A stretch of DNA of 64,000 nucleotides from NCBI GenBank assembly GCA_001839685.1, contig MLAK01000509.1, forward strand, positions 141,538 to 205,537, in the 5' to 3' direction. Shown here piece by piece: positions 51,473 to 60,124 of the stretch (positions are counted from its first letter, which is position 1; every line of letters begins with the position of its first letter). This stretch comes from Tritrichomonas foetus (lineage: Eukaryota; Parabasalia; Tritrichomonadida; Tritrichomonadidae). The position numbers and the translations under genes are program-made. Under the pieces are notes generated by a model that was not told the origin of the DNA, did not search any database, and worked only from the letters and a program-made list of their open reading frames with translations.

Positions 51473-52095
51473 CTTTTCCTCATTAAACTTACTTTTTATT
51501 TAGCATAGTTTTGGTGTTGTTTTTAGAAAATATAAAAGTTGATGATGAAAAAAGAATATCTGGATTATTTTATCTCATCTCAGGAAAAATACTCCAGAAA
51601 TAATAACATTTATGTAAGCAATTGGGTGAGAATCTCTCCCAGTAAATCAATGTTTTGGTATCATGATAAAAATGACCAAAAATACTCAGAAAAAGTTTGA
51701 AGAAATTGGGAAAAAAATTCTGAAGTTGTCAAAAAAATCTGTGAATTAAATTCTATGAATAGTTCATAAAAATATTCATCGTTTTCAGTGATCGTTTATT
51801 AATTTTTTTGTATAGTTTATTTGGATTTGATAGCTTTGTGAATTTACCAATTTTTCTGTATTTGTATGTGATATAACCAGATAAATATTTAATTTTGATT
51901 ACTCTCCATTCAAAAAGTTATACAACTCCCTTGGGCTTAGAATCGACATTGAATCGCCATTATCAAAATTGAATTTATTTTTTTTTTCCTTTTCTGAAAA
52001 AATACAATATAATTTTTGAATGATAAAGATTAATCTATCCTTTGAAAGCTCATAGAATTATCAATTTTTATATCACAGTTCCAGTTAATTGAAAA
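51473..52095. other. Intergenic region upstream of V-ATPase gene
   Basis: AT-rich. TCACAGT at 52073-52079 is a possible initiator for the next gene. Nothing else is supported. Confidence 0.5.
52073..52079 (+). promoter_or_regulatory. Initiator-like TCACAGT
   Basis: TCACAG with predicted +1 A at 52075, 21 bases before the ATG at 52096. The same hexamer precedes the genes starting at 11966 and 37822. Confidence 0.4.
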
Positions 52096-54489
52096 ATGGC
52101 TGAAACGAAGCCAGGCGTTTTCTTTCCCGAGCCGATGGACAAAGTTACAATTTTCTGTCCATTGGAATCTACATATCAATGCATAAGAGCAGTTTCCGAT
52201 TTCGGCTATCTCCAGTTCGATGATTATAATTCTGGCACAAAATCCATCAATAAAAGATATTCAGAAGCTTTTCTTCAAGCTGAAGAAGCTGAACGATCAC
52301 TTCGCGTTCTCCATCAAGCCCTCGAAATTCACAGTGCTTTACCAGACAAACCAAGCATGGATTTATCCACACAAGAACTTCTCGACGGAACAAACGACTT
52401 CGATTTCAACGATATATCAGCAAAGATAAATGCGCATGCTGATGATTTCCGCGAAAGAAAAAAGATTTTCGACGATCTTCAACATGAACTCGATCTTCGC
52501 GAACAAAAGCTTGCCTGCCTGAAATTCTTCCGTGACGTTGTTCACCATCATAATCAGATTGTATTCCAAAACAATACGAACGCAGACAGTGATTTAAATA
52601 GTGGAACTTTACTTCATTCTTTAACGCAGGAAAATCCGTTTGTTTTGTCGATTGTTGGTTTCATTCCGGTGGAAAGCTCTCGTAGTTTTGCAACAACTGT
52701 TTACAGGCTTTCGCGACGAAATGTTATTATCGAAAATGGTGAAACACAAGGAAATCGTGTTCCATATGCTCTTTTCACTTCATCGGCTTCTATAATGTCT
52801 CGTGTCAAAAAAGTTGCAGAATCTTATGGAAGTTACGTTTTCGAGTTTACTCAGGACGAAAAAACATTAAATTCATTGGAAGAAGAACTCATGGCAGATT
52901 TGAATCAAATGCGTCAAATTGATGTTAAGACACGAAATAATAATATTTCTGTACTTCGTGAAATTGCATCCCAATATTGGACTTGGATTCTCTACATTGC
53001 CAAAGAAAAGCTTACATTTACTGCAATGGATTACGGCGACTTTGAAGCTGTTGAAGGAAGTGTTGTATATCGTGGATGGTGTCCAACACGATTAGTTCCA
53101 CAACTTCATACTATTCTTGATAATGTGTCATCCAATGGAGCAAGTCCTATTCCAATTCACCTTGATACTGAGTCCATAACCTTACTTAAAGAAGGCGATG
53201 AAATGCCACCAACATTCATCGAAACAAACACGTTTTCAGGAGCTTTTCAAACACTCAACGATGCTTATGGTATTCCAAACTACGATGAACTTAATGGTGG
53301 CGCATTCTATTGCACTTATCCATTCTTATTCGGAATTATGTTTGGTGATATGGGACATGCCCTCTTTTACATTTTAATTGCATTTGCTGTTCTTGCTCTT
53401 GATCCAATTATGAAGAGACTTAGAATTGATCTTGGTGAAATTGGAAATGCAATTTTCGGATTCAAATGGTTACTTCTTTTCGCTTCACTTTGCGCATTCT
53501 ATTGTGGAATGATTTATAATGAAGCATTTGGACTCCCAATCAACATGTTTGGCTCACATTATCAAGTCAATGAAACTCGATCGCATAATGCGACTATTGA
53601 ATACTATGATAAAACGGATCCATCCATTTATCCATTTGGTATGGACCCTGTTTGGTTCTTCAAAGATAATGAACTTATTTTCATGAACTCTTATAAGATG
53701 AAACTCGCTGTAGTTATGGGTATGTCACAAATGGTTTTCGGTCTCTTTTTAGGTCTCATTAACCATATCCATAGGAAAGACTGGATAGAAATTATAGTTA
53801 CTTGGATTCCATCATTTATGTATCTCGTTCCATTCTTCGGCTACCTTGTAGTTCTCATTATCAAAAAGTGGTGTACTGATTTCAGCACATTTGAAGACCC
53901 AGAAAAGCAAAAAGATGGAGTTAACCTTATTCAAGTCATGATTTCGATGGTTCTCAATTTCGGTGCCAGCGATGATACACTTGAACTTTACGGTGACGTG
54001 CAATGGACTATTCAAAAAGTCATCTTATACATTTTCTTAATATCTATTCCATTACTTCTCTTTGCTAGACCTATTGTTGATATTATCCAGAAGCGCGGTC
54101 GCGAAGATTTCAACCTTCTTGAAATTTTTGTCATGAATTTGATTCATGTTATTGAACTTTGTCTCGGTGCCCTTTCACATACAGCCTCATACCTCCGTCT
54201 TTGGGCACTAAGTCTTGCACACTCACAACTCAGCCACGTCATGCATGAGGAACTCCTCATTATGACAATTAACACAAATAGCCCAGTTTTCGTGTTTATT
54301 GGTTTTGCAGCTTATGCAGCAATGAGTGTAGCAATCCTTCTTGGTATGGAAGCGTTTTCAGCACTTCTTCACGGAATTCGTCTCATGTGGGTCGAATTCT
54401 CATCCAAGTTTTATGCTGGAATGGGATTCGAGTTCAAGCCAACATCAACCAAGAAAGCATTGATATTGGCAACTTCTCCAGCACTCTAA
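52096..54489 (+). CDS. V-type H+-ATPase V0 subunit a
   Basis: This 797-residue protein is a full-length subunit a. The cytosolic N-terminal half (about 1-385) starts with the family motif EPMDKVTIFCPLESTYQCIRAVSDFGYLQFDD in outline. The C-terminal half has about eight membrane segments, including PFLFGIMFGDMGH and the proton-channel helix TASYLRLWALSLAHSQLS, with the essential Arg at about 701. It forms the proton half-channels with the c-ring and holds the stator arms, acidifying endosomes, lysosomes and vacuoles. All expected hallmark residues are present and the length is normal. A TCACAG motif precedes the ATG. Confidence 0.97.
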   Translation: MAETKPGVFFPEPMDKVTIFCPLESTYQCIRAVSDFGYLQFDDYNSGTKSINKRYSEAFLQAEEAERSLRVLHQALEIHSALPDKPSMDLSTQELLDGTNDFDFNDISAKINAHADDFRERKKIFDDLQHELDLREQKLACLKFFRDVVHHHNQIVFQNNTNADSDLNSGTLLHSLTQENPFVLSIVGFIPVESSRSFATTVYRLSRRNVIIENGETQGNRVPYALFTSSASIMSRVKKVAESYGSYVFEFTQDEKTLNSLEEELMADLNQMRQIDVKTRNNNISVLREIASQYWTWILYIAKEKLTFTAMDYGDFEAVEGSVVYRGWCPTRLVPQLHTILDNVSSNGASPIPIHLDTESITLLKEGDEMPPTFIETNTFSGAFQTLNDAYGIPNYDELNGGAFYCTYPFLFGIMFGDMGHALFYILIAFAVLALDPIMKRLRIDLGEIGNAIFGFKWLLLFASLCAFYCGMIYNEAFGLPINMFGSHYQVNETRSHNATIEYYDKTDPSIYPFGMDPVWFFKDNELIFMNSYKMKLAVVMGMSQMVFGLFLGLINHIHRKDWIEIIVTWIPSFMYLVPFFGYLVVLIIKKWCTDFSTFEDPEKQKDGVNLIQVMISMVLNFGASDDTLELYGDVQWTIQKVILYIFLISIPLLLFARPIVDIIQKRGREDFNLLEIFVMNLIHVIELCLGALSHTASYLRLWALSLAHSQLSHVMHEELLIMTINTNSPVFVFIGFAAYAAMSVAILLGMEAFSALLHGIRLMWVEFSSKFYAGMGFEFKPTSTKKALILATSPAL

Positions 54490-54736
54490 AATGTTAGATC
54501 ACATAAATAAAGCTTTTTATCCTATCTTAATGATTTTATCTATGTTTTTGCCTATTTTATAATGCTTTTTCAAAAATAATTATGAGATTTTCACTGAGAT
54601 TTTGCGCACCTAAATGAGTTAGAATTCATAAGACCATGCTACACTTGCCAGTGTAAAATATATCAGAATCATAAATGGTGATGTGGAAAATGCCATATCA
54701 TATTTTTATTCAAAATAATAATTTGCCAATTCTGCC

Positions 54737-55204
54737 ATGTATAATGGAATTGGTATTCGAACGCCACGAGGTACGGGAACAAGCGGCTACGTTCAAGCAA
54801 GTCTCGTATCTATCAAGCCTCCACCTGCAGAAGCTCCAATCAAGAAAAAGGTAATTCCCAAAATCTCAAAACAGCTCGAAGAATATAAAAGAAAACGAAA
54901 AACAGAATTAATTTTAATCAAACTCAGACAAAAGCTCGAGCGAAAAAAAACGCCGCCAGATGAAATCGAAGAAGCCGTAAAGGCCTTTCGTCAAAAAATT
55001 GAAAATACAGCTCCAAAAACAGAAGAAATTAATTCAATTGACTTAAACAATGTTATTAAAAAAGTGCCGGCTAGCGAAAAAGCAGAAAATGAGAAAACAA
55101 AAAAAATAATTTCATCCGAAAATATTGGTTCAAACGATAATGATGAACATTTTAGAAATAGCATGATGGATGGTGGAACGGATGATGAAGATGATGAGCG
55201 ATAA
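54737..55204 (+). CDS. Cwf21-domain splicing factor (CWC21/SRRM2-like)
   Basis: This 155-residue protein begins MYNGIGIRTPRGTGTSGYVQ, the nearly invariant N-terminus of CWC21/SRRM2. A cwf21 helix follows at about 55-95 (ELILIKLRQKLERKKTPPDEIEEAVKAFRQKI). The rest is an acidic, disordered tail, much shorter than the SR-rich tail of human SRRM2 and close in size to yeast Cwc21. In yeast this protein binds Prp8 and Snu114 in the catalytic spliceosome. Its presence shows an active spliceosome in a genome with few introns, and fits the intron in the Rab gene 1.3 kb downstream. Confidence 0.92.
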   Translation: MYNGIGIRTPRGTGTSGYVQASLVSIKPPPAEAPIKKKVIPKISKQLEEYKRKRKTELILIKLRQKLERKKTPPDEIEEAVKAFRQKIENTAPKTEEINSIDLNNVIKKVPASEKAENEKTKKIISSENIGSNDNDEHFRNSMMDGGTDDEDDER

Positions 55205-56036
55205 TTTTATATGTTTCTAATAAAAGATGAATACATTTTTTTTTTCTCTGGAATTTTTCTACATGCATATCTAAATATGATAAGAAAGTATTATTTATAA
55301 CATTTATGCTTCATTGATTTCGAATTTTTTCAAAACTGTTCACATAAATAATTCCTATTTCTGCCAAAAAAGAACTTTCATTAATAATCAACTATGTTAA
55401 TCACTCTTTATTCGAAATAATTCAGTATGAAAGATATTGTACTCAATTTAAGAAAAAAATCCATCTTGTGGTAGAAAAAATAGTCGAAAACATTTTTTCC
55501 AGAAACTCCAGGCAAAATTACCACCATGAGTAAAATGAGAAGTATTGTCACATTCCAATAATCATTGTTACTCTCTGAATCCGAATGAACTCCTAGTTCT
55601 CATTGAAATCCAAGCCAAAATGAATGTAAATACTGTCCCTATTCATTGAAAATAAAGGAACAAAAAATATATCAACAAAACTAATCCTTGTAACTTAAAA
55701 ACAATCATTCCAAATTATCTGATTCAATAAGAACTTTGCATTTTTTCAATGATATTATCATGGATCTATGATACCAGTGATTCAACAATGCATGAATCGA
55801 TAAGAATTTGTCATACATTTTAAAGTTTTGTTTCCATGGAATATTTTGAATCACTAACAAGTAAAGAATCGCAGCTTATCTCTCCAAAATGAATAATTTC
55901 GTGAATAAAAAGTAGTATTTCAATAATTCTTCGGCAGAAGTATACTTTAATAAAAACACTAACTTTTTTGTGAGAATATATTGAAATCAACAAAAACGTC
56001 ACTCCAATATAAAAAGGAACTTCATTTTTTTTCTTC
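55205..56036. other. Spacer between convergent genes
   Basis: AT-rich 3' spacer of about 830 bases. No gene, RNA or repeat is recognised. Confidence 0.55.
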
Positions 56037-56667
56037 TCAACAACACTTTTTGGTAGAATTATTGCCTGCAATCAGCTGAATAGGTGGTGAATCATATTTG
56101 TGACTCTTGTCATTCTTTATTACATCATCTATTAATTCATGAAAAGCTTCAGAAATTCTGTAACCAGTTAAAGCAGATGTTTTGAAATATTTTATTTTTC
56201 TTTCAGCACAAAATTGTTCAATTTCTGTATCAGTGACAGCTGGCTGTCTCATATCCGCTTTATTTGCCAAAAGAACGATAATTGGTGGATCCTTCGTATT
56301 ATCTTCGATCATTTTGAACCAGTAATTGAGATTATCGAAAGACTCTCTCTGTGTAATGTCGAAAACAAGAACGACACCATTGGACGACCGAAAATATGGC
56401 CCAGTAATTGCATGATATGTTTCTTGTCCGGCTGTGTCCCAAAGATGAATCCGATAGACTTTTCCTTTAACATTCACTTCTCTGCAACAAAAATCGGTCC
56501 TGCGTATTAGAAAAAAGCAAAGAATACCCTATTGTTGGCTTTTCTTGAAACGGCTCGTCTTTCTCGTTCCATTTCCACAGAATCATCGTTTTACCGACAT
56601 TGTGGGCGCCTGCAAGAACGATTTTAACGGTTTGATTCAGTCGCGCTTGATCTGTGGGTGAAATCAT
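56037..56667 (-). CDS. Rab-like GTPase with one 28-nt intron
   Basis: Exons 56528-56667 and 56037-56499 (minus strand), joined across a 28-base intron, encode 200 residues. The spliced chain has the P-loop GAHNVGKT (20-27), switch I PTIGTDF formed exactly over the junction, WDTAGQE, ANKAD, TSALTG and a C-terminal CC for prenylation. This is a complete Rab that should act in vesicle traffic. Without splicing, the frame meets a stop soon after the junction and lacks the WDTAGQE half. The P-loop has AHN where most Rabs have DSG/SGV. The ATG follows ATCAACT. The Rab subfamily is not clear. Confidence 0.88.
56500..56527 (-). other. Spliceosomal intron, 28 nt
   Basis: The intron begins GTATTC and ends TCTAATACGCAG, phase 2. 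The 12-base end closely matches the Trichomonas combined branch-point/3' splice motif ACTAACACACAG (9 of 12). Removing exactly these bases rebuilds PTIGTDF, the standard Rab switch I. The tract between is T-rich. Confidence 0.88.
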
Positions 56668-57330
56668 AGTTGATATCGAATTTGAATAGTTATTTATACA
56701 GAAATAATTTCAATATCAATTCAAATATTTGTGAAGTTTCAAAAAAAGGATCAACTGAAAATTGAAGGAAAATGAATATTGGTGAGTTCGATTAAAATTT
56801 GAGATGTTTGACAGCTTGACAGAGTTATTTTGAAAAAAAAATGAATAGATTTGAAATAAATCATTGAAAAAATGAATAGAATATAATTGTCATCTTTTTC
56901 GAATCACAGCTGTGATTGTCAACACTTTCATCATAGGAAGATCGATTCCCATGATTGAAAAATATGAATCAATGTTAGGAAATATAACTTTTCGTCAATA
57001 TGGCTTACAAACTATTTCTTTGTAATTCGATGCCAAAATATCAAGCGAAAACTAATGACTGTATCATAGTAAACCAAACAAGTCAGTATTAACAACAAAT
57101 TGATATATTCTAATACAATCAGCAGCATCTCATCAAACAAACAAACATAAAAAGTTTCCAGTTTGTGAATTTTGTGTGATATCTTTCAACAGTTAAAATA
57201 AAAATGAAATTTCTTCTATTAATGATCATTAATAGATCAGAAGAGAAACATGTACATTAAAATTTACTAACAAAGCTAAAGAATCATGTGTCACCAAAAA
57301 AATCATTTTGATTCATTATATTGTGAAAAT
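56668..57330. other. Intergenic region
   Basis: AT-rich, about 660 bases between two minus-strand Rab genes. Contains an A-rich run near 56829. No gene is seen. Confidence 0.55.
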
Positions 57331-57915
57331 TCAGCAGCATCTCTTTGATGTTCGAGTTACAATCCCATCATCCAGTTTTGCTATGAAATTCTGTGCATCC
57401 AAAACCATTTTACTGCATATTTCACCAATGTTCAGAAAAAGTTCATTAATTCCTTCACCAGTTACTGCAGATGTCATATGAAATGCATTTGCATGAATTT
57501 CATCACAATATTCTTTTGCATCTTCAAATGAAACTGCTATTTCTTCTTTCATATCACATTTATTTCCGACAACGATAATTTTTGCATCTTGTGAGCCCAT
57601 ATCCTTTATTAGTGAGATAAATATTTGCAAGTTATTGAATGAGTGCTGTCTTGTGAAATCAAAAACTAACAATACAATTTTGGCATTTTGAATATAGAGT
57701 GGAGTCAAGCTTCTGTATCTTTCTTCGCCTGCAGTATCCCAAATGTCAGCCATAATCACATTTCCATCAGGCATTTTTATCGGCGTATATAAATTTGATG
57801 ATCCAATTGTTGGAGAGACATCAGATTCGAAGTATGTGGTTCTATATCGTATAGCAATTGATGTTTTTCCAACAAATGCGTCACCAACAAGCACTATTTT
57901 AGGAGAGAATTTCAT
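57331..57915 (-). CDS. Rab-like GTPase with DTAGEE switch II
   Basis: This 194-residue protein has GDAFVGKT (11-18), switch I PTIGSSN, WDTAGEE (59-65), GNKCD and MTSAVTG, with a C-terminal CC for geranylgeranylation. It resembles the Rab5/Rab22 group in length and RYRSLTPLYIQNAKIVLLVFD. The catalytic switch II Gln is Glu here (AGEE in place of AGQE), which in Rabs usually slows GTP hydrolysis. It may be held active longer or depend on a special GAP. The start ATG is the only one near the P-loop. Unlike the upstream Rab gene it has no intron. Confidence 0.93.
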   Translation of the reverse strand: MKFSPKIVLVGDAFVGKTSIAIRYRTTYFESDVSPTIGSSNLYTPIKMPDGNVIMADIWDTAGEERYRSLTPLYIQNAKIVLLVFDFTRQHSFNNLQIFISLIKDMGSQDAKIIVVGNKCDMKEEIAVSFEDAKEYCDEIHANAFHMTSAVTGEGINELFLNIGEICSKMVLDAQNFIAKLDDGIVTRTSKRCC

Positions 57916-58781
57916 TCACCTAGGAAATAAAAATTGATAAGGATATCGATTATCTTGAGTTTTAACATTCACAAATTTTCAAAAGGCAATTCGAATAATG
58001 TTCGAAAATTCTGTAGAGTTCACATTTATTTGTATATTCGTTGTAAAGGTTTTCAGATCATTGTGACTTTTTATGGAAATAAAAAGTGGGATACGTGGAA
58101 TTCTTTTCCATAGAAAAGTGAAATAGTAAACGTTGATTTATTGAATCATGCGAAAATGGTCAATATTTTCAGAACGCTCAATTATTCACAGTCTCTTTTG
58201 AGTTTTTCCTCTCAAAAATTCAAATAAATCATTTTTTTTAAGTTATTTTTTGTGATGTTAGGTTGAAAATTCACAGAGGTCTTAACTTTTTAAATTATGA
58301 AAAATGGATTTTTTAACATGAACTACGAAAATCACCATCTGAGATATTATGAAGAACGAATAATTCATTTTATTGTGTTCACTAATCCATGTCGAAATAT
58401 GCCAACTATGCTACAGATCTTTCATTTACATAATAAAATTCATCACGATCGTATTGTTGGAAAAATACAAGGATACCTCCTTTCACCATTTAGTTTTATG
58501 CATAAATTGATTTATAATGTGATTTGATATGTATTTACAAGAAATTGAATTATAATGGGATTTTCACTTTGATTATTTTTGGTTTACTTGGAAAATTGAA
58601 TTTACTTCATTCTTTATCATTTAAAAATATCGATTTTATTCATAAATCATATGTAAATTTTGAGATACTAACAAGAAAAAATTCGAATAGATTATCTTGT
58701 TTATTATGAAAAAGAAAAAATGGTATATCAACTTTTTGTAAAGTTTTATTCGAATCAAATTTTCTTCCCTTTTTCGGAATT
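57916..58781. other. Divergent intergenic region
   Basis: About 870 bases between the Rab and nucleoporin starts. Short frames at 58297-58527 and 58524-58709 are AT-rich and unsupported. No clear initiator precedes the ATG at 58782. Confidence 0.5.
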
Positions 58782-59687
58782 ATGTCGAACACTGGCAAAA
58801 CTTTCGTCAGCCTTAATTCCGGAATATCGAAAACTACAGCGGGGACGACTAATTCACTCAACCAAAAGCCTCAAAATTCTGCATTTTCAGGTACCTCTTT
58901 TGGCAATTTCGGATTCGGGCAGCCAGCCAAGCCAGCCAAACCTCCAGACCCGTTATTTCAGCGATTATACAAAATAAGAGACAGCTACAACAAGGAAACC
59001 ACCTCCTATCGATTCTATCATGTTGCTTTTAACGTAAATGCAAGTACTTCAATGGGTATGTCCACAACGAAACCAAATTGTATTGAACAGTCAGAATGGA
59101 ATAAGTATAATGCAATCGCCAAACAGTATCCAATGGTTAGTATGGATTCGATGATTCCATCGCAAATATGCGGATTTGAAGAATTACAAAAAAGAAGCGT
59201 CGCGCAAAAGGAAATTGTGGGGAAAATGAAAAATAAGCTCGACAGCCTGAAAATTAAAATCGCAAATATGAGATCTCGATATGATGAATGTTTTCTTGGT
59301 TTGTTACAAGACATTACAAATAACAGCCATTTAATATCAGAAAAGCTCATGGATGTCCTCAAAAGTAAAGAAATTGCTGCCCTTCCTGATTTGCCATTCA
59401 CTCCCCAAGAACACGAACTTTTTGATAGACTTCAGAAACTTGAAAGAGAAGTATACAAACCAAATCGATATGTGGCTGCTTTAAATGCTCTCAATCTAAA
59501 AGCTACCATGATATGCGAGTCTCGAATGTACAATCCGGAAATTAAACTTCCTGAAAATGAAGATCAAGCAGAAGCTATAATTCAAGCAAATCATAATGCG
59601 ATTGAAGCGCTCGTGAAAATCATCACAAACATGAAAAAGACAACTAGCGCCCTTGAATCAACTTTGAAGGAAGCCCATTTGCCGTGA
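58782..59687 (+). CDS. Nup54/Nup57-like nucleoporin
   Basis: This 301-residue protein begins with a short low-complexity stretch holding FG motifs (FGNFGFGQP, about 45-53). The Nup54-type alpha/beta segment follows (SYRFYHVAFN.., EQSEWNKYNAIAKQYP, CGFEELQKRSVAQ), then helical coiled coils to the end. In the nuclear pore, Nup54 joins Nup62 and Nup58 in the central channel trimer and binds transport receptors. The FG region is very short compared with animal Nup54 (about 500 aa), leaving mainly the structural half. It is convergent with the TKL kinase gene. Confidence 0.8.
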   Translation: MSNTGKTFVSLNSGISKTTAGTTNSLNQKPQNSAFSGTSFGNFGFGQPAKPAKPPDPLFQRLYKIRDSYNKETTSYRFYHVAFNVNASTSMGMSTTKPNCIEQSEWNKYNAIAKQYPMVSMDSMIPSQICGFEELQKRSVAQKEIVGKMKNKLDSLKIKIANMRSRYDECFLGLLQDITNNSHLISEKLMDVLKSKEIAALPDLPFTPQEHELFDRLQKLEREVYKPNRYVAALNALNLKATMICESRMYNPEIKLPENEDQAEAIIQANHNAIEALVKIITNMKKTTSALESTLKEAHLP

Positions 59688-60124
59688 CAATGAATTTTTA
59701 TCGCTTCTTTGAATAATCACACTGTGTTTTTTTGACTTTAAACTAGAGTTTATAAAAGTTTTAATATATATATGATGCTTAAAATGTAAATTTAATCGAG
59801 CACATTTTGTAGAATTTTATCTTTTTTTATGTTTTTTTCGTGAGTTGGAATTCACTCTTTGTTTTATTAAACTTCATTCTTTGTTGATTAAATTTCATTG
59901 TTTGTTTTATTAAATTTCATTCTTTGTTTATATTTCTGAAATTAATACCAACTAAAAAACTAAAATGTGTATTTTTTGGTAATGGACAGAATAGAAAAAT
60001 AAAGATTGAATAAAATATAGAATCCAAAATACTACACATAATTTTTAAAAAATATAACATACAAAAAATAAAATGCGTCCGTATTATTTTGATAGATTAT
60101 CCATATTACATATGTTTTTTCGTT
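59688..60124. other. Spacer between convergent genes with tandem repeats
   Basis: AT-rich. Carries a 21-22-base tandem repeat at 59851-59931, about 165 bases after the nucleoporin stop. No gene. Confidence 0.6.
59851..59931. repeat. Tandem repeat, 21-22-base unit
   Basis: Three full units and one partial unit of TTCATTCTTTGTTTTATTAA(A)(T/C) with a few changes. The unit length equals that of the arrays at 37313 and 38663. Confidence 0.85.

Noticed and set aside
58297..58709. Two small ORFs before the nucleoporin gene
   Set aside because: AT-driven composition and no recognisable domain.
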